Notes under the pieces: model-generated
Told to the model about the DNA's origin: nothing
What the model saw: only the letters and a program-made list of their open reading frames with translations
Databases searched by the model: none
Origin: Pseudohongiella sp.
Lineage (GTDB): Bacteria; Pseudomonadota; Gammaproteobacteria; Pseudomonadales; Pseudohongiellaceae
DNA length: 64,000 nt
NCBI GenBank assembly: GCA_030651695.1
Contig: JAUSCD010000033.1
Span: 81,574-145,573 of the forward strand
Direction: 5' to 3'
Position numbers and translations under genes: made by a program
Shown: positions 17,943 through 27,189 of the stretch, in pieces
Layout: each line of letters starts with the position of its first letter
Position numbering within the stretch: position 1 is the stretch's first letter

Positions 17943-18401
17943 ATGACAGATCTTACCCAGATACTCAGCGACAGCTTCCTGCGCAGCAATGCACTCGATC
18001 CACGCGATAACCACGGCCATAAGCGTTACACCATTTCCGAACTGGCCAAGGAATTTGATATCACCACCCGCGCCATTCGTTTTTACGAAAGCGAAGGCCT
18101 GTTAAATCCCGACCGCGATGGCCGCAATCGCCTGTACAGCCAGCGTGATCATACCCGCCTCAAACTCATACTACGCGGTAAACGCCTGGGTTTTGCGTTG
18201 GAAGAAATCCGTGAAATGTTTGAGCTGTATGATTCTGCCACCGGTGAACTCGCGCAGTTAAGGCATGTGCTCGACAAGGTTGAAGCGCGCAAACAGGTAC
18301 TGCGTCAGCAGATGGAGGATATTCAGCTCAGTCTGCATGAGTTGAAAGAATTTGAAACGCAGTGTCGGACACGCTTGCGACAAATGCGCAGCAACCACTA
18401 A
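17943..18401 (+). CDS. MerR family regulator, LiuR-like
   Basis: 152 aa from the ATG at 17943. After a 28-residue extension comes the MerR DNA-binding domain (KRYTISELAKEFDITTRAIR, FYESEGLLNPDRDGRNRLYS) and a long C-terminal dimerisation coiled coil (LRHVLDKVEARKQVLRQQME). No metal-binding cysteines are present. The closest functional type is LiuR, the regulator of leucine/isovalerate and related acyl-CoA pathways, which fits its divergent target icmF and the thiolase downstream. The palindrome at 17907 is its likely binding site. Confidence 0.9.
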   Translation: MTDLTQILSDSFLRSNALDPRDNHGHKRYTISELAKEFDITTRAIRFYESEGLLNPDRDGRNRLYSQRDHTRLKLILRGKRLGFALEEIREMFELYDSATGELAQLRHVLDKVEARKQVLRQQMEDIQLSLHELKEFETQCRTRLRQMRSNH

Positions 18402-18522
18402 AGAGCTCCCCGGAACCGCTGCCGCGGCGTTGAATCAGACGCTCAGAATGCTCATTTACTATTTGTAAACTCCGCTTCTTCGCGCCCGATTCGCCTTGCT
18501 GCAACAATTCCGGGGAACTCTT
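18401..18522. repeat. Long intergenic hairpin between merR and thiolase
   Basis: Outer arms AAGAGCTCCCCGGAA (18401-18415) and TTCCGGGGAACTCTT (18508-18522) pair with one mismatch. Further inside, CCGCTGC and GCAACAA-type segments pair loosely, and TTTACTATTTGTAAA forms an apical hairpin. It fills the gap between two co-oriented genes. The layout resembles the other compound palindromes in this window, but the sequence is not shared. Confidence 0.75.
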
Positions 18523-18551
18523 AAAACACTCTATGGGAAGGATTTTACAAA

Positions 18552-19745
18552 ATGAGCAAAGATTCGGTTGTCATTCTGGGTGGCGCACGCACGCCTATTG
18601 GTGGATTTCAGGGTGTATTCAGCGGCGTCACTGCACCGGCACTCGGCGTGTTGGCCGCACGCGCTGCGCTGGAACGCGCGGGTCTGCATCCGGACCAACA
18701 TGAAAATGCCATTGATGATGTCTTGATGGGCTGCGTATTACCTGCTGGTCTCGCTCAGGCACCGGCGCGTCAGGTTGCGTTGGGAGCAGGCTTACCCGTG
18801 ACAACGCCCTGCACCACCGTCAACAAGATGTGTGGTTCCGGCATGAAAACCGTGATGATGGGTGTGGATCAGATTCTGGCCGGCAGCGCTGATGCCATTC
18901 TGGCCGGCGGCATCGAAAATATGACTCAGGCACCCTACCTGATTCCCAAAGCACGTGGCGGTTTGCGTCTCGGCCATGGTGAACTTAAAGACCATATGTT
19001 TCTGGATGGACTGGAAGACGCCTACACCGGCCGCCTGATGGGCAGTTTTGCGCAGGAAACAGCCGACAAACACGGCCTGACACGCAAAGACATGGACGAT
19101 TACTCTATTGCCTCGTTAACCCGCGCGCAGGATGCCATCAAAAACGGCTGGTTTGATGCCGAGTCTGTAGGCGTGCCGGTTAAAGCCGGTAAAACCGACA
19201 CCGTCATCCTGCATGACGAACAACCCGGCAAAGCCAATGCCGACAAAATCCCGCAACTGCGCCCGGCGTTTTCTGCCGACGGCACAATTACTGCCGCAAA
19301 CTCTTCGTCAATTTCTGATGGTGCTGCAGCCGTAGTGTTAATGCGTGCAAGCACTGCAAAAGAAAAAGGCCTGAAACCCATGGCGCGAATTGTGGCGCAA
19401 GCCAGCCACGCGCGTCACCCGAGTGAATTCACTATTGCTCCGATCGGTGCAATTGAAAAAGTCCTGGCTCGCGCAGGCTGGACAACCGCCGATGTCGATG
19501 TATGGGAAATCAACGAAGCCTTTGCCATGGTGCCAATGCTGGCAATGCGGGAGCTGGAGCTCGATCACAGCAAGGTGAATATTCACGGTGGTGCGTGTGC
19601 ACTTGGCCATCCGGTGGGCGCATCAGGCGCACGTATTATTGTGACGCTGATGTATGCGCTGAAAAAACTCGGTAAAACCAAAGGCGTTGCGAGTTTGTGT
19701 ATTGGCGGTGGTGAGGCGGTTGCGGTGGCGATTGAGATGGTTTGA
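18552..19745 (+). CDS. Acetyl-CoA C-acetyltransferase (thiolase)
   Basis: 397 aa, full length for a thiolase. The nucleophilic Cys is in NKMCGSGMK (about residue 94). The C-terminal His and Cys motifs are GGACALGHPVGASGAR and SLCIGGGEAVAV, and NEAF is intact. It condenses or cleaves acyl-CoA and acetyl-CoA. It is downstream of the LiuR-like regulator, and with icmF it suggests butyryl-CoA produced by the mutase entering beta-oxidation. GGAAGGA precedes the start. Confidence 0.95.
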   Translation: MSKDSVVILGGARTPIGGFQGVFSGVTAPALGVLAARAALERAGLHPDQHENAIDDVLMGCVLPAGLAQAPARQVALGAGLPVTTPCTTVNKMCGSGMKTVMMGVDQILAGSADAILAGGIENMTQAPYLIPKARGGLRLGHGELKDHMFLDGLEDAYTGRLMGSFAQETADKHGLTRKDMDDYSIASLTRAQDAIKNGWFDAESVGVPVKAGKTDTVILHDEQPGKANADKIPQLRPAFSADGTITAANSSSISDGAAAVVLMRASTAKEKGLKPMARIVAQASHARHPSEFTIAPIGAIEKVLARAGWTTADVDVWEINEAFAMVPMLAMRELELDHSKVNIHGGACALGHPVGASGARIIVTLMYALKKLGKTKGVASLCIGGGEAVAVAIEMV

Positions 19746-19889
19746 CCTTTACATTGCCTGCCAGCCTTTCCATTGCCTGCCAACATCAAAGTGAGGCGCC
19801 TGACTTCAGCGCCCCACAAGCTCACGCACCGCGCCATCATGTTTATTCAGCACAACGACTCGCTTCTCCGCTCCCAAGTAGCGGTCTGG

Positions 19890-21113
19890 TCAGCTAACCA
19901 TCTGTCGCGGCACCCGCATCGGCTGCAGCTGCCAATACGTCAGCGAGCGCCACAACCATTCCAGCGGACCAAAACGGAAGTGGCGCAGCCAAATGGGTGA
20001 TAACCACAACTGAAACACCCAGATACCCATCACCACCAGCACTTGCCCGGCGCGCTCCATCTGACCAAACAGACCAAGTCCGTGTCCATAAAAAATCAGA
20101 CCGCACAGTAATGTGTGCATGATGTAGTTGGTGAATGCCATACGCCCGACTGCTGCCAGACGATTGGTCAGTGCAGACAGTGCACGGTTTTTTAACAGCA
20201 GCAAAATGGCTGACATCCAACCCAGACTGACCAGCAGACTGCCCCAGTAATTGAACTGGGAACCCCAGAACATGGAAGTAATCTGCCATTCATTGCGATA
20301 GTTCCAGAAGATGCCGAACGCAATAACAGGCAGACCAACTAACAGAGCCAGCAGAAGAATCCGGCGGTATGTCGCTTTATCTGCAGCGCCTGTCAGAATG
20401 CCGGTTTTGTACAGAGCCATGCCCAATAACATCATGCCGCTGGCACGCCAGAATCCCCACAAAAATAAAGCCAGCCCCTGCATTTCCTGAGTCAGTGGCA
20501 CACGCGCTGACATTTGAGTGACCCAATTCCCTTGCATCGCTGCTATTTCTGCGGCAATCAACGACTGATCCGGCTGCCACATCGGCATCATTTGCTCGTC
20601 TAACACCTCCTGCGGCATAGACTTCAGACTGAATCCTGTCAGCAGATAAAGTATTGAGGAGACGGCCAGAAAAACAATGCCAAGTTTAAACAGGGAGCGA
20701 GCAGATCGATTACGCAGAGGAAAAAGCAGAAAAGCACAAAGCGCATACAAAAAAAGAATATCGCCATGCCAGAGCAGATAACCATGCATCAGCCCAAAAA
20801 TCATCAGCCAGCCATTGCGCCGGTAATGATAACCCGCCTCTGACTTTCCGGAAGCTGCTGCGCGTTCACAAAACAGTACGATGCCCGCACCAAACAGCAT
20901 GGAAAACAGCGCCATCATTTTCTGATCAGTCAGCAAATGGCTGAGCGCCCAGACAGCGCCGTGAACGCCTTCGAGTGATCCGTAAGCGGTAGGGTTCAGG
21001 TAAGCTGCCATGGGCATGGCAAAGGTCTGGATATTCATGACCAGGATGCCTAAAACTGCAAAACCACGTAAGGCATCGAGTGCGTCTATCCGCTGCTCTG
21101 AAGGTGTTACCAC
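19890..21113 (-). CDS. DUF418 family membrane protein (YeiB-like)
   Basis: 407 aa from a GTG at 21113 with AGGAG upstream. It begins RIDALDALRGFAVLGILVMNI, the N-terminal signature of this acyltransferase-3-like family, and has about ten membrane segments. The C-terminal DUF418 domain includes GRMAFTNYIMHTLLCG and the final WLSPIWLRHFRFGPLEWLWRSLTYWQ. The role of the family is unknown; transmembrane acyl transfer is suggested by the related fold. It is monocistronic. Confidence 0.92.
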   Translation of the reverse strand: MVTPSEQRIDALDALRGFAVLGILVMNIQTFAMPMAAYLNPTAYGSLEGVHGAVWALSHLLTDQKMMALFSMLFGAGIVLFCERAAASGKSEAGYHYRRNGWLMIFGLMHGYLLWHGDILFLYALCAFLLFPLRNRSARSLFKLGIVFLAVSSILYLLTGFSLKSMPQEVLDEQMMPMWQPDQSLIAAEIAAMQGNWVTQMSARVPLTQEMQGLALFLWGFWRASGMMLLGMALYKTGILTGAADKATYRRILLLALLVGLPVIAFGIFWNYRNEWQITSMFWGSQFNYWGSLLVSLGWMSAILLLLKNRALSALTNRLAAVGRMAFTNYIMHTLLCGLIFYGHGLGLFGQMERAGQVLVVMGIWVFQLWLSPIWLRHFRFGPLEWLWRSLTYWQLQPMRVPRQMVS

Positions 21114-21240
21114 AGCTGCTCTCCTTGCTTGTTATTTTGACCACTTTTTTTGCTGTGGAAGTTATAACAAACTTAAGAAAAGCAGGTAATCCCCCGATCG
21201 TCACAAAATTCTGCTTATAGCTGCTGGTAAGCCCGGACAG

Positions 21241-24237
21241 TCAATGCATGTCCTGCCAGTGAATGACGCGATCATGTCCGCCATACTGGCCGAATTCAGC
21301 TGTAGCAGAGGGATTGTTATCGTCCGCGCTCTCTGACTTTAACCATTCCGGCGCGAGGAACATAAACCTGATGAACCCCGGCGCACCTGGCGCAGTCCAT
21401 AACAGGCTACCGTACAGAGAGCGTCCATTGGATAACTGCCCCGGATATCCTGATGGAATAGTTACCAGCCCATCTGTATTCAAAATGATTTCCAGATTGT
21501 CAGGCTCAGTAGAAGTGCACTGGTCTGCTGTATTTCGACGGAAGCGCTCTCCATCCCAGAAATATGCGAGCAGAGCCACCTCCACGCTTTCAGTTTCAGG
21601 GCCATAGGTATCTGCCAGTACCATTTCTCCATAAATAAAACGGAATTCTTCATTAAACAGGACTGCGTCACAATCTACTGTGCAATCTCTGTCAGCCTCC
21701 CTGAAATCAGAATCGGCCATCGGTACATGAGGGCCTTCTTCCAGACCATCGTCAACTCGTATCGCCAGACTGACAGACTCGAAGGGTCCATCCACATCGT
21801 TATCTGGTAACTTTGTCAGCGTCACTTCGGCAGCAGATAGTATTCCTAATCCCTGAGCCCAGACCGGCACGTGAGCTGATGGTGACAATCGGCTGCTCAA
21901 CACCAGATCGGCAGCAGCATCCCTGGCCTGAAGCCTGAGCACTGCCGGCGTTGCGGTATCCGGGTAATTCAAGGTCAGCTGCTGATCCCGATTACGTGCG
22001 GAGAGATTCACCGTCATAACAAAGGGCTGATCCATATAGGTAAAAATATCATCCATTACATTGCAGGCTGGCTCAACCCAGGCATTGTCAACATGGAACT
22101 GCCATGGCAAAAACCGACCAGTAGCATCACTTTGTGCTGTCAGGTTCCCTGTGCCTAAATAGTCCATGCCGACGGCATGAGCGGTAAATACTGCCGTGCC
22201 AACTTCGGTATAACGTATCTGCGAGCTACTGAATATGCCATCGTCAAGCCAGGTGAACGGCTGCAAAATCTGCACGCTGCCATCTGTACCGTCCTCTGGA
22301 ACAACAGCGTTGCCCAGTGTTGAAAGTGTCAGTGCCGCTGGCTGGTTCTCCTTACCGAAATTGGGCGTAATGTGACCCGTTGACGTCAATGCGGAGAGCT
22401 CGACTTGCAGATCATCTCCGGCGCGCGCAAATACACCTGTGGTATATGTAACAGGATTGGTCACATCAATTCCTATAGTGGCAGGTCGCACAACAAACTC
22501 AGCTGACACACCTGACAACACAAGCTGTCCAATATCGGCTCGTGCGTGCAATCTGATGCGGCCAGCATCAGCGTAATCCATTTCAAGTACTGCTGACCCG
22601 CTATTGTCAAACTGCACGGGCACCGCTGTATAAGCCGGAAATTCAGATGCCGGAGAACTCTCTGCACTGAGCAGAACACCATCGTCGAAGCAGCTGTCCG
22701 GATCGAGGCACGTGACTGACACATCGATTTGCGTAAGCCCCTGAACCGCAGCGACACAAGCACCGGTATTGGTATCCGCTCTAACCGCATCCAACTGCAC
22801 CTGAAAAGGGCTGCCCGCAGTTTGCGTGGGAATATCTTGCCAGAAAAGTGCAGCGTCGACAGCAGTCAACTGACACCCACCGGTGCATTGCACCGGATCG
22901 GAGGCAGCTACAGGTACACTGTCCAGGGAAAGAGTATAGGTGCCCGGAGTAGTTATCGGCAGAGATAACCCGGCGGCAGCACTATTGCCAAAACTTCCTG
23001 TCGAAACATATTCAGTAATACCTGACGCTCTCACAGCAACAGCACCCGTAAGGTCAACTCCTCCAACACAGGCCAGGTCAGCGCAAGCCCGCACAATGAT
23101 GCTTGCTGCCTCACAGGTCAACGCGGACCCACTGTGTTCGATGTGGTAGAACTGTACACCCGATCCGCCTCCGCTGCAGGGGCCCTCGTTGGAATTCTGG
23201 TCACATACGGGTCCGCCTACGTTACCGGTGTTGGCAACTTGTTCCGCATTGGGTGCGTTAACGTAACCGGTAACTGTCCCATTATCTGTGTAAACAGGTC
23301 CGGTTGAATTCACGTTTCCATTGATCGTTCCCTGATTCGACACCTGACCATTGGAATCTACGCTGCCATCAATGACAGCTGAATTTCCGATGTTGATGTT
23401 GTTGCCTGATACATTGCCATCGATGTAGCCATTGCTGTTCATGTTGATATCACCGATGGCGTCAACTTCGCCGATAACCTGGATACCCGGACCAAGGTTT
23501 GCGTTTCCGGTTACAGAAATATCGCCTTGAATCTGGATGCCGGTAGTATTGGCGTTCAGATTGCCGCCAGCTGTGATCGTGCCATTGACGGTACTATCCT
23601 GAGACAGGTTCACATTCCCGGTTGCGGACAAATTTCCATTTGCAGTGGCATTGTTGTTGATATTGATAGTGCCACCGGAGAGGTTGCCGTTTGCAGTGCT
23701 GCCCGACCCCAGTGTCAGGGTGTTGGTAGCTGACAAATTGCCGGTGAGTGTCGAATTACTTCCAATCCCGATAGAGCCCGCGGTCACAGTACCGCTCACT
23801 TGTGCATTGGCTCCGATGCTCATCTGCCCCTGAATGACATGGTTACCTGTCATAATGATGTTACTGCCGGTTGCATAGACATTGCCCGCAACTATGTTTG
23901 CAACAATGTGGCTGTCACTGCCAACACTCAGACTGGTGTTATTGATCAGTTCAATCGTCAGATTTGCAGCATTGCCTCCAACATTGACATTGGCGCCGTT
24001 CATTGCGCCTGCATTCAGTCTGAGGGTAACAGGAGTTGAAACCGCTATATTGCGGACGTTGGTCCAATCGGAGTAACCAGTACACGTCACTATAGAACCG
24101 GCAGCACTGCATCCCCACCACGCTGGCAACGAGCTTACCTGACCCGGGAGGGTGAATGTCTGAGCTAACAATTTTTGCGGGCATACTATGAACATTGCCA
24201 GAAAAAGCAGCAATGACCATTTGGGGAGTTTCATCAT
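21241..24237 (-). CDS. MshQ-like DUF6701 surface protein with beta-helix N-terminus
   Basis: 998 aa from the ATG at 24237, which follows GGGAG and gives a clean signal peptide (MMKLPKWSLLLFLAMFIV, cleaved near LLAQ). Residues about 80-350 are a long series of short Asn/Gly/Thr-rich turns (TLTGNLSATNTLTLGSGSTA and similar), as in bactofilin-like or parallel beta-helix proteins. From about residue 370 the sequence matches DUF6701, known from MshQ of the MSHA pilus locus, with paired cysteines and the ending SATAEFGQYGGHDRVIHWQD. No pilin, secretin or other msh gene is in the window. It is probably secreted and cell-surface located; function unknown. Confidence 0.88.
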   Translation of the reverse strand: MMKLPKWSLLLFLAMFIVCPQKLLAQTFTLPGQVSSLPAWWGCSAAGSIVTCTGYSDWTNVRNIAVSTPVTLRLNAGAMNGANVNVGGNAANLTIELINNTSLSVGSDSHIVANIVAGNVYATGSNIIMTGNHVIQGQMSIGANAQVSGTVTAGSIGIGSNSTLTGNLSATNTLTLGSGSTANGNLSGGTININNNATANGNLSATGNVNLSQDSTVNGTITAGGNLNANTTGIQIQGDISVTGNANLGPGIQVIGEVDAIGDINMNSNGYIDGNVSGNNINIGNSAVIDGSVDSNGQVSNQGTINGNVNSTGPVYTDNGTVTGYVNAPNAEQVANTGNVGGPVCDQNSNEGPCSGGGSGVQFYHIEHSGSALTCEAASIIVRACADLACVGGVDLTGAVAVRASGITEYVSTGSFGNSAAAGLSLPITTPGTYTLSLDSVPVAASDPVQCTGGCQLTAVDAALFWQDIPTQTAGSPFQVQLDAVRADTNTGACVAAVQGLTQIDVSVTCLDPDSCFDDGVLLSAESSPASEFPAYTAVPVQFDNSGSAVLEMDYADAGRIRLHARADIGQLVLSGVSAEFVVRPATIGIDVTNPVTYTTGVFARAGDDLQVELSALTSTGHITPNFGKENQPAALTLSTLGNAVVPEDGTDGSVQILQPFTWLDDGIFSSSQIRYTEVGTAVFTAHAVGMDYLGTGNLTAQSDATGRFLPWQFHVDNAWVEPACNVMDDIFTYMDQPFVMTVNLSARNRDQQLTLNYPDTATPAVLRLQARDAAADLVLSSRLSPSAHVPVWAQGLGILSAAEVTLTKLPDNDVDGPFESVSLAIRVDDGLEEGPHVPMADSDFREADRDCTVDCDAVLFNEEFRFIYGEMVLADTYGPETESVEVALLAYFWDGERFRRNTADQCTSTEPDNLEIILNTDGLVTIPSGYPGQLSNGRSLYGSLLWTAPGAPGFIRFMFLAPEWLKSESADDNNPSATAEFGQYGGHDRVIHWQDMH

Positions 24238-24386
24238 ATTGTGGGGCTCCCGGATATGACCGGACATCTCGCTGGAGATGGCTCAGCCACTGCATTCCGA
24301 TTCTGCCGTCAAATTGACTTCATACCTGGTTACTTTAAGGGCTCAGGTTTTTGCGCCCAATGTTGCTCCTGCACTTGTAACACTTA

Positions 24387-25961
24387 TCAAGGCAACATAA
24401 AACCACGGATGGCATAAAACAGAAATGCCGACATCAGCGCAGATGCCGGCACTGTAATCAGCCATGCGCCCGCAATCCGGAAAATCTGCGAACGTTTGAC
24501 CAGCTCCTGTCGGTAACCTTTTTTCAGACTTTTGCGATCGAGTTTGGAGAATAGTTCATGGCCGTCTGATTGCTGCGCCCGTTGTTTGAGTTCACGTAGC
24601 ATGACACCGCGCTCCTGCACAGTAGCAGCATCGAAAAGCGCGATGAACGCATCAATTTCAGCCGCGTCACTCTCCGGGTGATGCGCTTTTATTTCTGCAA
24701 TCATGCGTGCATAGTTGCTCTTCAGATACTCGCGCAGGAAACCCACACCAAATACGCCGCCAACTGCAATATGTGTTGAACTGACAGGCAGGCCCATCTG
24801 ACTGGCAAGAATCACGGTCAGACTTGCAGACATGGCAATACAAAATGCGCGCATCTGATCCAGTTCAGTAATTTCCGTGCCAACTGTGCGAATCACTTTC
24901 GGGCCAAAAAGCACGAGGCCAAGTGCAATACCCAACGCACCTATGACCATTACCCAAGTAGGAATGGCAGCAGTGGTGTGAACGACTCCGCCGGACATCA
25001 CTACATCGATAATGGCAGCCAGGGGCCCGATGGCGTTAGCCACATCGTTGGATCCGTGAGCAAAACTAAGCAGTGCCGCAGCACATACAAGCGGCACATT
25101 AAATAGCGAATTCACACTTTGTTTTGAGTTGTCGATCAGACCGGCGCGTCTGGAAACAATTCTGCGCACAAACCAGAAAACAACAACACCTATCATCAGG
25201 CCATAAAACACGGCAGCACCAAAACTCACAGGCCATATCCGGTTAAGCCCTTTCAGGAGCAGATAAGTGGAGAAAGTCCATCCCATCAAACCCACCAACA
25301 CAGGTACAGTAGCACTCGCCGCATCGGCCATATTCGATTTGTAGGTAATACTGCGCTTGATCACATACAGAAACACTGCTGCAAATATTCCGCCCAGAAC
25401 GGGTGAAATCACCCAGCTTGCAGCAATGTTCCCCATAGTAGGCCAGTCAACAATTTGTGGCCCCGCCGCCGCCATGCCACCACCGAGTACTGCACCTACG
25501 ATCGAATGTGTAGTAGAAACCGGCGCGCCGACAGCGGTTGCCAGATTCAGCCAGATAGCGCCTGCAAGTAATGATGCCAGCATGATCCAGACAAATGTGT
25601 CTGCGTCGGCAATGAGCTCCGGATTGATAATGCCACTGCGTATAGTGCCAACAACTTCGCCACCCGCAAGGATCGCTCCGGCTGCCTCAAAAACAGCAGC
25701 AATCACCAGCGCTCCACCCAGTGTCAGCGCTTTGGAACCTACTGCAGGGCCCACATTGTTGGCAACATCGTTGGCGCCGATATTCATTGCCATATAAGCG
25801 CCTACCACACTGGCAACAACCAGCATGATACTGACTCCGCCTGCCGTGACCGACATCGCGTACAACACCACACCAACAACAAACAACAACGCCAGGGCCA
25901 GCCGTAACAACTCGGCACCACGCGACATTTCCTTTTCTTTTAAAGGTTTTGCATTTTTCAT
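24387..25961 (-). CDS. Inorganic phosphate transporter, PiT family
   Basis: 524 aa with about ten to eleven membrane segments. Both PiT signature repeats are present: MNIGANDVANNVGPAVGSKAL near residue 60 and SFAHGSNDVANAIGPLAAI in the second half. A long cytoplasmic loop (about residues 400-485) precedes the last segment. It imports phosphate by proton or sodium symport across the inner membrane. It is followed on the same strand by an MshQ-like gene and preceded by a Ca/Na antiporter gene 20 bp upstream, with which it may share a transcript. Confidence 0.94.
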   Translation of the reverse strand: MKNAKPLKEKEMSRGAELLRLALALLFVVGVVLYAMSVTAGGVSIMLVVASVVGAYMAMNIGANDVANNVGPAVGSKALTLGGALVIAAVFEAAGAILAGGEVVGTIRSGIINPELIADADTFVWIMLASLLAGAIWLNLATAVGAPVSTTHSIVGAVLGGGMAAAGPQIVDWPTMGNIAASWVISPVLGGIFAAVFLYVIKRSITYKSNMADAASATVPVLVGLMGWTFSTYLLLKGLNRIWPVSFGAAVFYGLMIGVVVFWFVRRIVSRRAGLIDNSKQSVNSLFNVPLVCAAALLSFAHGSNDVANAIGPLAAIIDVVMSGGVVHTTAAIPTWVMVIGALGIALGLVLFGPKVIRTVGTEITELDQMRAFCIAMSASLTVILASQMGLPVSSTHIAVGGVFGVGFLREYLKSNYARMIAEIKAHHPESDAAEIDAFIALFDAATVQERGVMLRELKQRAQQSDGHELFSKLDRKSLKKGYRQELVKRSQIFRIAGAWLITVPASALMSAFLFYAIRGFMLP

Positions 25962-25981
25962 GATGGGGACAAGTACTCAGT

Positions 25982-27064
25982 TCAGGAAGGAGTTTTGCGA
26001 CTGCGCTGATAACGCCATGCCATGGTTAACAACATGATCACCGTGGCGGGCATAACAAACCAGACCATGGCCGTGCCAAAGGTATGCAGATTTTCGTGCT
26101 GCTGCGCCGCCATAAGCAGATAGATGGTATAGGCGACGTAATAGAACAGGAACAGAACGCCGCTGGTACGTGAAATCAGATAGCCGGTAAAAAAGATTGG
26201 CAGGCAGATCAATGCCACTCCAATCATCACCGGGATGTCAAAGACCAGAGCGGCATCAGCCACCTGAACGCCGTCAGGCGCAACAATACTGGATAAGCCC
26301 AGCACTGCCAGCAAGTTAAACAGGTTACTGCCAACCACGTTACCCACAGCTATATCGCGCTCGCCTCTCAAACTGGCAATCACTGAAGTTGCCAGCTCTG
26401 GCATGGACGTGCCTGCCGCGACAATGGTCAGGCCTATCACCAGTTCAGTCATACCGAGGTATTGCGCGATCTGCACTGCGCTGTCCACCAGCCAGCGAGA
26501 GCCGAGCACCAGCAGACCCAGACCTGCCACGATAAAAACAGCATCACGCACATGCTGCATACGTGTGTCTGATCGGACACTGTACCCGGCGTCATATTGC
26601 TCGTGTACAACAGCGCTCGATTCACGGCGGCTCTGACGGATCAGAAAAAACGTGTATGCAAGCACAGTTCCGAACAGGATAAGGCCATCAATACGGGAGA
26701 TTTTATTATCCAGCCCCATCAGTAAAACAGCGACAGAGGCTGCAATCATCAGAGGAACATCGAGCCGGACAAGTTGCCGGGATACAACCAGCGGCGCCAC
26801 AATTGCAGACAATCCGAGAATAAGCAGTATGTTAAAAATATTACTGCCAACAACGTTGCCCAGCGCCAGATCAGCCTGACCGGTCCAGGAGGCGCCGATA
26901 CTCACTGCCATCTCAGGCGCGCTGGTGCCAAAAGCAACAATGGTCAATCCAATAACAAGAGGCGAAATACCCAGGCTTGAGGCAAGTCGTGAGGCGCCGC
27001 GCACCAGAATCTCAGCGCCAAACACCAACAACACCAGTCCTGCTATCAGGTACACAATGACCAT
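25982..27064 (-). CDS. Calcium/sodium antiporter (CaCA family, YrbG-like)
   Basis: 360 aa with ten predicted helices in two inverted halves. The alpha repeats are VIGLTIVAFGTSAPEMAVSI with GNVVGSNIFNILLILG, and VIGLTIVAAGTSMPELATSV with GNVVGSNLFNLLAVLG. Conserved acidic residues and GT/GN turns are intact. It exchanges calcium for sodium or protons across the inner membrane. The gene is 20 bp upstream of the phosphate transporter gene, a frequent pairing that may reflect calcium/phosphate balance. Confidence 0.95.
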   Translation of the reverse strand: MVIVYLIAGLVLLVFGAEILVRGASRLASSLGISPLVIGLTIVAFGTSAPEMAVSIGASWTGQADLALGNVVGSNIFNILLILGLSAIVAPLVVSRQLVRLDVPLMIAASVAVLLMGLDNKISRIDGLILFGTVLAYTFFLIRQSRRESSAVVHEQYDAGYSVRSDTRMQHVRDAVFIVAGLGLLVLGSRWLVDSAVQIAQYLGMTELVIGLTIVAAGTSMPELATSVIASLRGERDIAVGNVVGSNLFNLLAVLGLSSIVAPDGVQVADAALVFDIPVMIGVALICLPIFFTGYLISRTSGVLFLFYYVAYTIYLLMAAQQHENLHTFGTAMVWFVMPATVIMLLTMAWRYQRSRKTPS

Positions 27065-27189
27065 AAGAATCCCGGGAGCTAAATCTTGTTACGGCCTGAA
27101 TCAGGTGTTCGGGCGGCGCATGATACGCCTAATCCGCAGCAGACTAAAGAGGCCCCGAAGCTTCCGGAAATCTATTGCGGCGATACCGC

